This document shows, piece after piece, positions 1-11,790 of a stretch of DNA of 64,000 bases. The stretch is from NCBI GenBank assembly GCA_024449915.1, contig JAMZAV010000065.1, forward strand, positions 112,501 to 176,500, written 5' to 3'. The stretch is from Sweltsa coloradensis. Its lineage: Eukaryota; Arthropoda; Insecta; Plecoptera; Chloroperlidae. A model generated the notes under the pieces. It did not search any database. It saw only the letters and a program-made list of their open reading frames with translations, and had not been told where the DNA came from. How positions within the stretch are numbered: the first letter of the stretch is position 1; each line of letters opens with the position of its first letter. Made by a program: the position numbers and the translations under genes.

Positions 1-2393
1 AGGCTTATATCTTTCAACGGGGAGACGTGATGTGACGCGCGCTCGACTTTAGCTGGCCAGCGAGATCGAATCGATGACAAATGTTTCAGTGGGGAATGAA
101 ACGCGTGAATCAAAACGATTAATTATTACGGCTATGTATTCAGTTACGTGGTCAGCGTAAGTGCACTCTTACTCTTGCGACTTGTGTACAGACTTAAGAC
201 TACTACTGGTACTAGCAGTTTCCCGCAAAACTATATAAACTATTTGAATGGCTGATATTTGCATGATACCAGGTTCTTACATTAATTTCTCAAAAGCACT
301 CCCGTATGTGTGATACTGATTGATTATACGGAAAACAATGTAGAAAATAATTCCATCTAATCCGGCTGAGATGGATTTTTCAAAATTTCTGGATTGATCT
401 CCATAACTTTTGTTGTATTTGCTCGTAAAATTGAATATTTAGATTCTCGTTATATGTTATATAGGCACTAATTTAAATTGAAAATCAGAATCCATAATAC
501 AGTTCTAGCATAATTTTCATAATTCATTATTAGGAAACACCCAACTAGTTGTTGATTAAGGAAAAAATAAAAAACATTTTCCAACTCATCGTTGATGATG
601 TTTCCACTTTCTGATTGTCCCATGAACTTTGTAGTATTTCTCCGAAAAATTGGAATATATTTAAGATTCCATTATTATATAATAGAGGCCAAGATGAAAT
701 TGCAACAAGCCAGTCCATCCCAATCAAAGTTTGCTGAATCTTTTACATATTCAAGCTAAAGCAAAACTACTACAAACCCGCATTTGTACTTTTCAGAAGA
801 TAAAATACCAAAAACATTTTTAAAGACATAATTTGTTGAGGTTGTGCACTTTCTTTTCACAGTGACATTTGTAATTTCATAATCAATTGTGATAATATAT
901 AAAAATATATTATTATAATAATTAGTAAAAAGTGCTATAGCCTATTCTCTGCCTATGTATTGAATTCTTATTTTACATTAGTGTTTTAAGTGCAAGAGCA
1001 AATATTCTAAAGTCCGCCCATTCTAGTATCTAAATATTAAATAGCCATAACATTAATCATATGTCATGACTTTTCACTTCACATTTCTTTCACAGTATGG
1101 TTTGTAGTATTATTATTATTTCTATTATTATTTTTATTATAGCTTGTTGTATGTAGCACTACTTTATATTTTTTAGACTTCGTATTAATAAGTTAAAAGT
1201 GCAGACTTAATTAACAAAAGTATTTCATACGTTATTCTTTCAAATGTTCCACCAAAGCAAACAGAGCTACATTAAATAAAATATTTCAGCAGTATTATTA
1301 CATTACACAAGTTAATTAAGAAAATAATAAAGGTAGGTTTGACTCTACAAACAATCTTATTTCATTTTCAATGCATTAAGCCCGAGTCTTTTATGGCGGA
1401 AGCTTATTTTAAGCAAATATTTCACAGAGTCGCGAGCGACTCTAAGGTATTTTCTTACAAAAGAAGTGGATGAAAGAAACGTAAGTAGAAAGAGTTTTCT
1501 ATGTGGCCGTCTCTTTGGTAAATACACATAGGCACCACTGGAGATTAGCACACGCGGATCAGCAGAAGGTAGACTTCACTATTGGGGGCTTCACTCGCAT
1601 CGACGATCTAGGCTCAATTAGTTCGAAACTTCTAATGACACAAACCCAAATAGTTTTGTTGTAATGTGTGTTTAATATTTCAGGATTAGAGAGTATTGTT
1701 AATTAACGTCACAGGGAACTTCAGTTCAAAGGGCGTATTTATTTGGAAGTGAGGGTGGAAATCTCGCTCCCTCCCCTCCCCCCCCCCTCTTTCTTCGTCG
1801 TACCGAACTCTTGCTTCTACCATTTTAGTAAAACTTAATTTTCTCATATTAGTTCGAGTCGTAGTGTAAAAAGTTTTTTCTCATCGGTCTCCCTCTTGGG
1901 ATATTAAGGACAGTTAAATCAAGTTCCTGCTCTTTTTGTTCTCCGAAAAGAACGCTTGTGCTCGTTTTATTGAATGAAATGACGACAAAGCTACGGTGCT
2001 TATATGCGGGGGATTGTTACACTTGAGTAGCTCGCAATTGTGGACAAAATGCTTCTTAGAAGTATAAAAGAATAAAAAACTTTCTTCAAACGTGTTTGTA
2101 AGCTGTGCTTGAATTAGGCCCGCCGTCTCGAAGACGTGTCAAGGGGTGCTGGGAGGCTCTTGATGTCATTTCACACCGGGGTTCGAGGCACTTGTTTCGC
2201 TTCGAGGCTAATTTCAACACGACAGGGACTCGGAATACTAAACTCTTTCTAAAAGATGGCCAGTAAGGACGAAATGGAAGCGAGTATTTATTCCTCTGAC
2301 GACAATGATCATTCTAACTGAGCCGAGTTCACAAGTCAAAATGTACTGCTATAACCGAGCTTTTTAAAGAATGCTGAAAATACTTCTTTGAAT
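1..2393. other. A+T-rich stretch, no gene recognised
   Basis: Reading frames are short (64 codons or fewer). There is a C-rich run near 1780-1790 and a modestly G+C-richer patch at 2100-2330. I see no splice-bounded exon, RNA gene or recognisable repeat. Confidence 0.6.
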
Positions 2394-2441
2394 ATCAGTT
2401 TTTATAACGAAATAGGATAGACGATAAATAAATAAAGATAT
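2394..2441 (+). repeat. Retroelement 3'-tail fragment (shared hairpin tail)
   Basis: A short relic of the tail that recurs through the window: a TCAGTTTTTATAAC segment, then GGATAGACG, then an A-rich (AAATA)-type end. It matches the ends of the longer copies at 5537-5605 and 17240-17305. Only the last ~48 bp remain, as expected for an extreme 5' truncation of a retrotransposed copy. The assignment rests on similarity to the other copies, and the second half of the hairpin is eroded. Confidence 0.45.
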
Positions 2442-3737
2442 AGATTTTGTTTACACGATTTTCAAGTTCCTGCGGTAGAGCTAATCACTGCAAGTACTAT
2501 AAGGCATGTATTATTTCAAATTTGGTTACGTACTCTCGACGATTGTTTAGTTTTTTTTTAACACAGACAAAAATTTAAGTTTGTTTTACTTGGACTCACT
2601 CAGAATATAAAAACTAATCAATGTCTTTTGACATAATTTATTATTGCAACACTATACAATATTTCGTATGCCTCTCTGCAGCCATTAACAATTGCGTCCA
2701 AGTTTGAAATTCGTATTCTACTGATGTCCAGATTCAGATTTATTAAAAAAAAGATCACTGGGCAAGTTCAAATAAAACAAACTTAAATCATTACAATCAG
2801 TTAAGAATAGTGTTGCTTACTGAAACAAAACCTCTTGGAAATATAAATGAATACAAATATTGAAATAACTCGTAGTACTATGTATACAGTTCTAAGTACA
2901 AAATGAGAGTTAGCGTCACGGTCGGAGGTATAAGTCTCACTCCCAAATCGCTCTCCGTACTCTAGGAAATAAGTCGATATGGAGTTCGGTGCCAGCATAT
3001 GAATTTCAATACACCTGTCGCGTCTGATATGTCAAAGAGTGTTCGATATTTGTGTTGTTTTGGTGTACTTAAGAGTGCAAAAAGTCATTGCCTAGAAATA
3101 CTGTAATTTATTTTATTTTTGCTAGCTTTGTTTTGCTAAAATACTGTTGAATACTCGTCAATCCGTTTTATGATAAACAAAGCATAGCATACTTCTAATA
3201 TTGTAGATGTAATTGTTATCACATTTGTAAAATGGGTTTTCATATTAACAAAATTACTTCAAACTTTTGTTTTTACAGCCGGATATATTAGAAGAAATTT
3301 TATATTTTACGCACCATTTTGCAGTGTTCGATTACTTAATAATATTTTTACATTTCAATACGATAGGGCGTATCATATAATAACTAATACCTATATCTGT
3401 AAGTTTTACAATGTATGTGACAATGACAATATGACAATCATCAACTGAAGAAGACTGATTACCTCTAATTTGAGATTGTTGTTGAATGATTTATTTTGCT
3501 TCATCTTCACCTTTAAGCGTCATTATTCAAGGAACATAACCGTCCATAGAAGCATGCATGCACTTTAACAACTAGGTTATACACCAGAGATAAACGTTTG
3601 TCAGACAATACTATAACCCGAATCGGAAAAAAAACCCTTCTCAAACAAGCGACATTATAAAATTGATACAAAATGACAAAACCAAACATTTATGATGGAC
3701 CGCAAGGGAAAGGAAGGAAGGAAGTAGAAAAAAGTAA
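2442..3737. other. A+T-rich stretch, no gene recognised
   Basis: Only short frames (65 codons at most), with no motif or repeat that I can name. It ends where Penelope-like coding debris begins. Confidence 0.55.
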
Positions 3738-4195
3738 GACATTTTATCTTATGTAAAGTGCACAACATATTATTATAGAATCAGAAAAACCTCCGAAAAA
3801 GAAACATTCAAACAACTATATTATTCAAACCATTGAAGAAAATCCAGTCTTATGCTGCCAGTCACAGATAAAGTTATGAAATTCCATGTAACTGTGGTTT
3901 GATCTATATCGCCGATCGGACAAACCTGTGATACAATTGGTACTGGAATCAAGAAACTTAAAGATCACTGCATAGCAGTACAGAGAGGAGCTTTCAGCAG
4001 TAGCAAAACATGCTTTGTAATGCTTACAATCTGACGCATGAGATTCGTTTTGATGAAACTAAGATTCCTTGTGCAGAAGAAAACCTCTTATATAGTATCA
4101 TTAGAGAATCTTTTAAAATTGCCTATCACTCAAATAATATCATTGGGGATATTGGACGTTTCAAACTAAATTAAACATGGAGTCCAATGATATGA
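3738..4195 (+). pseudogene. Penelope-like retroelement, decayed GIY-YIG C-terminus
   Basis: This is the C-terminal part of a Penelope-like element (PLE) polyprotein: the linker after the reverse transcriptase and the GIY-YIG endonuclease that nicks target DNA. Pieces of protein similarity lie in all three forward frames. From 3744 the frame reads LSYVKC, and from 3788 it reads NLRKRNIQ then LFKPLKKIQ, the usual PLE run before the endonuclease. At 3881 comes IPCNCGLIYI, matching the family's IPC-x-CG-x-x-YIG signature. Then come IKKLKDHC (from 3948), SAVAKHAL (from 3991) and HEIRFDETKIP (from about 4037). The end reads GRFKLN, an in-frame TAA at 4172, TWSPMI, and a TGA at 4193 that is probably the native stop. 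At least three frameshifts and several stops make it non-functional. I see no reverse transcriptase palm upstream, so it is 5'-truncated. The PLE assignment comes from remembered family signatures and was not searched. Confidence 0.8.
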
Positions 4196-4412
4196 AAATT
4201 ATGTTTAATTATTTTTAACAGTTACAAAAACAGCCACTCTTACTACGCACACCTCCATAGCAACAACAACCAGTAAATCAAAGCGGACTCAAGTTCCCAA
4301 GACGAAGACAATATCAAAATTCAACAACAATCTCGAATTTCAGATCTGTGATTGTACGCACAGTCGTAATGAAAGACTTAAATAATATTATTATACTAAA
4401 AATGTAATTATT

Positions 4413-4430
4413 TGGTGGAGGTGCCGGGTA
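4413..4430 (+). repeat. 18-nt tRNA-3'-end-like module (copy 1)
   Basis: TGGTGGAGGTGCCGGGTA. Its reverse complement reads like the T-stem and acceptor 3' strand of a tRNA followed by CCA. The same 18-mer, or a near copy, recurs at 13129, 22932, 28939, 29078, 30203 and 37642. Here it stands alone between PLE debris and an unidentified retroelement frame. Confidence 0.5.
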
Positions 4431-4499
4431 CGGCATATTCTGCAGCATGTAAACACAAATCAGCTTATTTAATATTTAAAAAGTGAATCGTAGAACCAG

Positions 4500-4745
4500 G
4501 TGATGGATGTGAAGCTGTGGGAGGACAGGGAAAAATGGGGGAAATTGGTGGAGAAGCAAATGCAAGATGAAGAGGAAGAGAAGAAAGATTTGCAGTCTAT
4601 TTTATCGATGAGGAGAGTGAAAAGTATAGGTGCTGTAAATCAAAGATTGAAAAGGTATGTTAGGTATTCTGCCAAAATTTTTCAAAATGTTGATCGTGAT
4701 AGAAAATCTACTTTAGTAACTCTATGGAAGTTCCAGTTAATCTGA
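4500..4745 (+). pseudogene. Unidentified retroelement-associated frame, part 1
   Basis: An 81-codon frame that is lysine/glutamate-rich in its first half. It opens with a GTG/ATG at 4500/4503 just after an in-frame stop, so the true N-terminus is missing or in another frame. The middle reads VNQRLKRYVRYSAK and looks protein-like rather than random. The frame closes at 4743, while a second coherent frame (4724-4894) begins in the overlap, suggesting one ancestral frame broken by an indel. Immediately downstream lies a repeat (4965-5605) that recurs at 16591-17305 as a LINE-like 3' end, so these frames may be that element's last coding part. I do not recognise the family. The charged start could also be a chance product of the GA-rich DNA at 4550-4600. 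Confidence 0.35.
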
Positions 4746-4894
4746 GCATAAAGTCTTATGTAAGAGCGTATCCTATGGAATCAATTGTTATGATATTAGA
4801 AGCCAGTTTACTGATCCGGAATGTACAATTTAACAAGGAAATTGAAGCAATGATAAAGAATCACGACAAGAATGATTTACATGATTGTAGGTAG
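4724..4894 (+). pseudogene. Unidentified retroelement-associated frame, part 2
   Basis: A 56-codon frame beginning MEVPVNLSIK and continuing through YPMESIVMILEASLL to a stop at 4892. Residue composition is balanced, with helix-like hydrophobic spacing unlike chance frames in this A+T-rich DNA. It overlaps part 1 by 22 bases in another frame, so the two probably derive from one frameshifted protein. There is no motif I can name: no reverse transcriptase YxDD, no endonuclease signature and no zinc knuckle. It lies 71 bp before the repeated 3' end at 4965. It could instead be an isolated exon of a host gene, but no consensus acceptor or donor pair bounds it. Confidence 0.35.
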
Positions 4895-4964
4895 CTGTGT
4901 ATTTGGTATGTTAATTACCTCATAAGTTCTTGTAATGATTTGCTTATCTTGTTGTCATTAGCTT

Positions 4965-5605
4965 GATATGATTAAACAATGTTTTCAATTATATTTCTGC
5001 TAGATGTCTGTTGCCGCCATGATGGAGCTTGCAACTTGATTAGGTGTCTGATCATGCTGTGATCAGTTGAATGAACAATTTTAAATAATGTATATATCTG
5101 ATATAATATTATATGAGTAGATTTTGGACTAAATAAATTACAAATTGAATCACAAAATGAAGATTGATACAAGAATAATGTAATTTCGCGTTCGGTGGTT
5201 TCTTCCAGCCGAAGTTTTTGATTATACTCCTGATGCTGTTCCTGATTTTTGTCAAACTCATAATCGTTTGAGTGGGACTCAGTTCAATAAGACATTTTTT
5301 TTCATTTTAGTTTTTCATTTCTAAGTTTTATTCGTTTTATTTCTTGTTCCTTTTTACAGCATTCTGTTCTTTTCATTACACCCTTTTTTAATTGATTCAT
5401 TATCTAAAAATGTATATTATTTGTGTATGTACCAATATGCATTATTTTAACAGCATTGTAATACAATTCAGCTATTTCAATATTTACGAAAAGTGTTTAT
5501 GTGTTTCGCATCTAGTAATTAGATTATAGTTGTCGCCCTTTGTAATCAGGTGTTATAACTGGAAATAGGATAGACGAAATCAAATAAAAAGAAATAAGAA
5601 AAAAC
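4965..5605 (+). repeat. LINE-like 3' end, family A (copy 1)
   Basis: About 640 bp that align along their whole length with 16591-17305. Shared blocks include TTGCCGCC followed by GGAGCTTGCAACTTGA, a TTCGCGTTCGGTGGTTTCTT block near 5185, GCTGTTCCTGATTTTTG, a pyrimidine-rich tract, and the end ATAGGATAGACG plus an A-rich tail. The layout resembles a non-LTR retrotransposon 3' UTR: broken coding frames upstream, a long conserved non-coding stretch, and an A-rich terminus. The copy is diverged, and its hairpin reads AATCAGGTGTTATAACTGG. No reverse transcriptase domain is visible in either copy, so the LINE class is unassigned. Confidence 0.65.
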
Positions 5606-6195
5606 CGAGCCCGGCAATAGGTAAAAAACTGATTCTAACAGATTGTTGACACTGACACCAGACATTGTTGGAAATGAATATGAATTTTTGTTTATTATTT
5701 ATGTATTGAACGTCTATATTCAATTATAAACACTGATTCGCATAGGAGAACTAAATTAAGTAAATACATAAAAGACAAACCCAGTGACCTTGTTATATTT
5801 CTATTTCTATGTCAATGCCAATGCTTATGCATATTTATCGATTGTATTTATATTTCTTGCTATTCCCCTCTACCCCTATCGAGTCCTTCTGTTTCCATCT
5901 AATGATTTTATTATATTTCTCGATTTGGTAGGTCGGGAAACACTGTCGTAGATGGAATTGTTAATATTTATTATTGTATTAAATATCGAGTTTATTATAA
6001 AATGTACCACCGACTCGAATTTAAATCAGGGGATCAGCCCATAAACCAGAATATGAATCTGATTCAGCCATGAAAGCAACTATTGACATGAATATTATAA
6101 CTATGTGTACACTCGTTAGTCAAGGCACATGATTGACAACAAGTTATTCATAGGCAGAATAAAATAAAAATATATACTTTTTAGGACTTTGTACC
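5606..6195. other. A+T-rich stretch, no gene recognised
   Basis: No frame, RNA or repeat I can support. Confidence 0.5.
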
Positions 6196-6798
6196 AAGGC
6201 TATTGTACCACCTCTGGTCGATAATTTGAAAGTCGAAGAAACATGGCTGAAAAGTTTTCTGAATGAAAGAGGGCCTTACTTAAAACAAAAAATTGGGGGG
6301 CGGGACATAACCTCATTATTGGCCATTATATGTCGTTTTTTTGACAGTAGTGTGGACAGCACAGCTAGTGCAAAATTATATTTTGAGAATCGGTTTTCTG
6401 GATATAGTTTCTAAACACCTTTAGCTTCAATTTTAGCTACAAGGACAAATAGATTTCTGAAAATACAGTTGGCGTACGAATTTTTTTGTCAAACGGTACA
6501 AATACGATTTTTTTTAAAAGTTTTGTATCGTCTGGCAAAATAAATCTAAACCAACTATTATTTCAGAAATATAAAGGAGTTAAAAAAATATATCCAGAAA
6601 ACCGATTCTCAAAATTTAATTTTGCACTAGCTGTGCTGTCCAAACTATTGTCAAAAAAACGACAATTATAGTGGCCGATTGTGAGGTGATGTCCCGACCA
6701 AAAATTTTTTTCCCGCTGTTTTATTAAAGGTACTCTTTCATTCAGCCAACTTTCATGGACTTTTAAGGTTTTGACCCTACCCTGATTACAATAGCCTT
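6196..6798. mobile_element. 603-bp palindromic fold-back element
   Basis: The two halves are reverse complements along almost the whole length. The left end AAGGCTATTGTA (6196) pairs with TACAATAGCCTT ending at 6798. A block with GACAGCACAGCTAGTGC near 6350-6375 pairs with its complement near 6625-6650. Even the central TTTCTGAAA-x-ACAGTTGG segment pairs with its mirror, so the turn is near 6517 with almost no spacer. Divergence between arms is modest and includes small indels. The two ~60-codon frames on the arms are mirror images and not genes. The long terminal inverted repeats and lack of coding suggest a non-autonomous DNA transposon or fold-back element. I could not fix a target-site duplication, so the superfamily is open. 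Confidence 0.75.
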
Positions 6799-7623
6799 AA
6801 GTAAGTTTTGAATAGATTTAATAAATACTTAATTTTGTAGATCGTTGATTGGTTTTTAATAACAGACGCCCTTGCAAACTGAATTGAGGTAAAACGTAAC
6901 CTTCCCGTGTGTTATGAAATTAATTCAAGAGTAATATTATGCTATTCTACACGATTACTTGGTATATAAGCAAGGTCCGATAGGTGGTAAATACAACTAC
7001 AAATTTGACTGCATTGCGCTGGATTAGAACTTGGCTCAAAGCGCTTCGGACCTGCTCCCCAACCATATTAGTCACTGTGTACGGCAAGCGTATCTGAAAT
7101 GACATTTGAGAAATCTAAATCTAATACGAACAGTATATTTTTTTTGTGATAGAAAATCCAAGATGTATACGTATCTTTAAACTTTAAAGGGAAGCTGGAA
7201 AGAGAGTTGAAACTACAAATACAATTGGCAAACGCAAAAAATCAAAATAAATACCAATTGTCATGGGACGAAAAATTAAATGTATAAGAGCTCAAAACAT
7301 GTTTATGTAATACATTTTAAAGTCCGCTCAATTTACATATTTTAGAGTAAAATCGATATTTTATTTTATCGTATCAGAATATGAATTTGTTAAACTAAAC
7401 AAGTAATTTTGAATATCAATAAATAATAAGTTTGGCGTTTTTCACCAAACAATATAAAAGTCCATTTCTTTCAAAATTTGTACATTCCCTGAGACACTTT
7501 TAGCCCCCCTAGGCTAGGGCAATGGCGTTATCAACAAATATTATATTATAAGATTGTAGTTAGTATATTTATAGTGTCATTTGGAGGATATTTCGATAAT
7601 TATGTATAATTATTTCTTATGTG
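6799..7623. other. A+T-rich stretch, no gene recognised
   Basis: Nothing supportable beyond A+T-rich unique-looking sequence. Confidence 0.5.
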
Positions 7624-7805
7624 TATAAAACCACTCAACTGAACTTTAACATGGGTTACTTACTTTTTTCGCGATATTTTGGAGACTTCGTCTTCTTCAT
7701 GAAGCATCGTCCATGTCCGACTGACGTGTAGACCTCGTCTGAGAGACAGGGAGGGAAACGCCACGACATAACCCAGGTTATAAACTTCAGTTGAGTGGTT
7801 TTATA
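7624..7805. mobile_element. Short inverted pair of retroelement-like termini
   Basis: TATAAAACCACTCAACTGAA at 7624-7643 is the exact reverse complement of 7786-7805. The match continues inward with differences (TAACATGGGTTA against TAACCCAGGTTA). The interior contains CTTCGTCTTCTTCATGAAG on the plus strand. Read on the minus strand, this gives GAAGAAGACGAAGTCTC, the sort of phrase found in Penelope-like terminal repeats. The two inner halves are not complementary, so this looks like two termini joined head to head rather than a simple hairpin. The Penelope link is tentative. Confidence 0.45.
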
Positions 7806-10800
7806 AAATACGTTTCCGGGTTAATGAGTTGTTGAGATAATTTTATATTTCTTATGTGTTTTGATTTGATTTTTCTCATTTTGAAAATGTAACAAATATT
7901 ATTGAGAAATACACTTTCGCCAATATTCGTCTATAAACTACATTGTACTACCATATTGATTATCGACCCATTACTGAGTTAAGTAGCAGAATATTTCTTT
8001 AAAATGCCCCATAAACACAATTCCCGAGAAGGCTACCTACGTATTGTGTGACAGTTCTTTCTTCCCTGAAGTGTTATAAACGATAACGATAAAATGAACG
8101 TATTTGTGTTTAAGACGTAGAAACCTGGAACAATATACTAGCATTTCATTTCCGTTTCAATATTTGTATTTATTGACGTTTTTAAGAGGTAATAGCTAAA
8201 ACAATTTCTCACTGAAATAGCGTTATGTCACATCACGTTTTTCAGTAGCATAATATGGCATTATAGGTTATTGTGTATGCGAGTTTTGTTGCGTGGAATG
8301 AACCAGCTATTTGAAGTATAAGTGCGTCAGGGGAAACAGTGGAATGAGACTTGGGGCATAGGGTAGTTTATGAAACAGACAACGAGGAAGTCTGAAAAGT
8401 TTTACAAAAGTAACTATTTATGTTAAACCAATCAATCAATTGCCAAAAACAATGATCACAACATTAAAGAGATACAAATTATTCTTCCTTCGCTGACATA
8501 AGTGGTGAATATTATATTATACTTTATCATACTTATCATGGAAATTAATATGAATGTTATTAAAAATATCTCTTTTTCCCATCTGTTCGTACTTTTTGTA
8601 AGAGATAAAATTTAATAAACCTAGAAAATATTATTTTGTTTTAATTTCCTTTAATGACAAGGTTAAAATGAGATGAATATTCAATATTATTGTTACTGTT
8701 CAAAGGTTTCATGTTAAGTGAATTAATAAACGTAAATTAATGGAAATTTGAGGATTTAGTGACTTTGAATGAATGATTTTAAACTATATATCTATAATAG
8801 GAATAATCTAAAAAAACTTCATTTGAAAAGGATAGTAATTTGTTCATGATTATCGTTTAGTTCTTGTATTTACAAATTAGTACATTTTACGAGTTTGTAC
8901 TAAAAACGGCATTATATTATTGCCGAAAGAAAAAAATACAATTTTTATGCACTTTCTTTTTTAATGATTTAAGGATGAAAATTTACAGAATTTTATAGAA
9001 TGCATCTTTCCCACATGATATTGAAATCAAATGAATAGTTGTCTTGCATGTTCCCTGCATACCACTGGTTAACGTTTCACCAAGATGAGAAAAAGTTTCT
9101 CTAGAAACGTTCCAGTCCGACATTAATTCACGTTGGTATGTAAATTTGTTCTTTAACAATACTCCTCCCATTTAAAATTGATAATTCACTTTCGCATGAA
9201 TGTTAGAACATTCCACATATGTTTAAGTCCCACAGGAGTTTATTTAAACACTTCCAGTGTCATGAAAAAGGACATTCCAAACCATTTTCAAGCTCGTGAA
9301 AAAAGTAGTAGAAGCACAACTCTTAGAGAAAATAAAATAAAATTTTCACGAAGTCCTTGGGTAGGGTAGGATTATGGCACATAAGGGAAAAAGAGACGAT
9401 GCCGGTGACATGGGAGTTTCATATAATAAATATTATAAAACAGTAACATAACAAACAAGAGGCCATATTGTAAATAACAACATGGCGTTACGGTGACAAT
9501 TGCTCCTCAGAAAAAGTTTTACGATTGCCATGGGAGGGAGTGTGCTTCCCCGTACAGCCTTGCATAAGCAAGTAACGAACTAATGCTTGTTCGTGTCGCA
9601 TTCGCAACAATATCGTTGAATATTCTCATTGCGCTGGGACCGAGGGAGGAGTGTGTCGCGTACCTCGTAAAGCCATCATCGCCTGCAGCCATTTGCAAAT
9701 AGTCTTAGGACTTCTCTCCACTTGCCACTAACTTAACTGTCTTTACAAATACGTTTCAGGTAAATGCTAAACACTTTCGATCAATAAGCGACTACTGAGA
9801 ATAGGATAGTGTGTCTATCGGTATGCACAAGGAATAAAATAATTTTATTCCGTTTTATAATTCGTTGAAAAAGTTGTGAACATTTTAACAGGATTAAAAT
9901 TTTAGCAGTATTTTGGTTTAGCCTATAGTAAAGAACGAAAAATAAAAAAAAGTTTTAAAATTCTTTGGAGCATTGTCGGGCAAGTCAAGAGAGATGGCTA
10001 ACGAGATACCATATAATGTTAATTTAAATTAGCAGGAAGATATGTAGATTATACCCCCCATAACAGTGCGTAAGCCTTCTCCGTGTATATGAATGTTAAA
10101 ATAAGTTTCAAATTGTCGACGACGCAAAGTTGATTCCCTGGAGTCTTGAGAAGGGAAAGGGGATGGGGCCTCGACTAATTTGGAGAGCAATACCGTCGTA
10201 TATTTAGTAATCTAGCAAGAGCGGCTAAATTCATTAACAATCCAAGAGAAAAAATGTCTGCAGTGTTAATATTAAAACAAAGAGGAAAATGAGGCACATA
10301 TTCTACAATAACTGAAACATGACTTCTGCAGGCCTACTCATCTACATCCCCTCTTCTAAGCTGAAATATCAACAATGAGAAACGCCATCAAGTATTTTTT
10401 ATTGCGAGTTTCTTTTTTGTGTAAAACTTTTTTGTTTTAATTTTAATTTTCTATTCTTTTATTGGTTTTTGTAAACAGTTCCAGGCTCTTACTCATTTTT
10501 ATGTTCCGTTTCCCTAATTAAGTGTGGGGTTCCTCGGTGCGTCCATTGGGAGTTGGAATTGTGGGGGGGAGGGGGCAGGTAGGTGTTTTTAGAAGCCAAA
10601 TTAAGCTTTAACAAAGATCAAGTGATTACTGAAGTATGAGGATACTGCGCCAATTCAGATGCAAGTTTTATGATTGAACGAAGATTTTGATGCCGTTCTG
10701 ATCAATTTTTCATTTTCTTTAAGAAATGTGTACGGAATCAATGTTGCATTGATAGGCTACTCTTGCTACTTTGTATCCATAAGGATTTAAGGTTTCGTGA

Positions 10801-11437
10801 CGATAATAATTATCAAACTTTTTTAATATCTAAGATAATATTAGACGCAATTTTCTTTTAATTTTCCATACGCTTCTGAGTAAGTTGACTTCCAATTTTA
10901 ACGCACATTTTTTTTGTTGATCCACTATAGCTAAACGCGTGAATGAATCTTTATATTATTATAATATTTTGTTAGTTTTACCTTTTTAATAAACCGTAAT
11001 ACATTAGGCATACCCTTCTTTGTTCCCAATAGAGGTGTAGTGTATATCAAAGAAAATTAATTGGAAAGAAGCTGTAAACATACTGAAGAACTCGATCATG
11101 TATTTAAAGTGTGTTATTCGATGTAATGAGTGTAATGTATGTTGCTGTACCCTACTAATTTCGTGTGATACTTAAAGGTTGACCTCCTCTACGAATCACA
11201 GAGGAGGACCACGTAAACTATGTATAACGTATGGATTGTGTATCGTATCGACAAATATACGAGAAACAACAAAACAAAATCAGCAATAACAGCTGTTTAG
11301 TGTTTTCGTAATTCTTATGCATTAGTGATTAGTCTGTTGTAGACTGGAAGTAGTTTAATTAAACTACTGTCAAAACATCATATTGTGTCTGTCTTTTTAT
11401 TCATTAAGTTGAAGGGCACGTCAACCGTTTGGTCATA
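7806..11437. other. Long stretch without recognised gene
   Basis: Short frames only. A more G+C-balanced patch lies at 9480-9720, and a G-rich run (GTGGGGGGGAGGGGGC) near 10560. No exon-like segment, RNA gene or copy of the window's repeat families was detected. Confidence 0.5.
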
Positions 11438-11790
11438 ATGCGCCATTACAGCCTAGGGGATTTGGGGAGGAAGGGCCCATGCTGGTCAGAACCAGCCACG
11501 GGATGGGGGAGGAAAGGGTATGTTCTCACGTCGCGGTCGTCATCGTCGTCGTCATCGTTCGTGGTGTCAATGTGGTCATCGTCGTCGTCGTAGTCTTCGT
11601 CGGGGAGGTCATCAAGGGAAGGGGTCAAGGTCCCCAAGACCAGAGGAGGCCAGAGCTCGCCTCTAGTTTCGGGGTGTAATAATAAACTATCTTTCTTACT
11701 AGCTGATGTTTGCAAGGTGGACTTTATCTCTTGAATCGCCTTTACGATTAGCAGAGCCATGCTCTGGGCCAAATTCTACCCCGGGCCCAG
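11438..11790 (-). repeat. Possible retroelement 3'-tail relic with GTC-rich tract
   Basis: On the minus strand the 5' side reads GGGCCCGGGGTAGAATTTGG, then CATGGCTCTGCTAATCGTAAA and GGCGATTC. This resembles a phrase I associate with SINE and LINE tails in several invertebrate genomes (CCCGGGTAGAATTGGCC, then TCGTAAGAGGCGAC). The middle (11530-11605) is an imperfect GTC/ATC trinucleotide tract that creates an aspartate-run frame of 108 codons on the minus strand, which I do not regard as a gene. The match is from memory and could be superficial. Confidence 0.35.

Noticed and set aside
2256..2321. 21-codon frame MASKDEMEASIYSSDDNDHSN with a fair start context
   Set aside because: Too short to judge; a GTAAGG donor-like site lies within it, but no partner exon is visible.
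4413..4430. LTR retrotransposon primer-binding site
   Set aside because: No LTR, polypurine tract or gag/pol coding nearby, and the same 18-mer occurs in SINE units; retained only as an alternative origin.
6226..6671. Two ~60-codon frames resembling a small gene pair
   Set aside because: They are the mirrored arms of the 603-bp palindrome.
11446..11772. 108-codon acidic frame with Asp runs
   Set aside because: The Asp runs come from an imperfect GTC/ATC tract inside what looks like a repeat relic.
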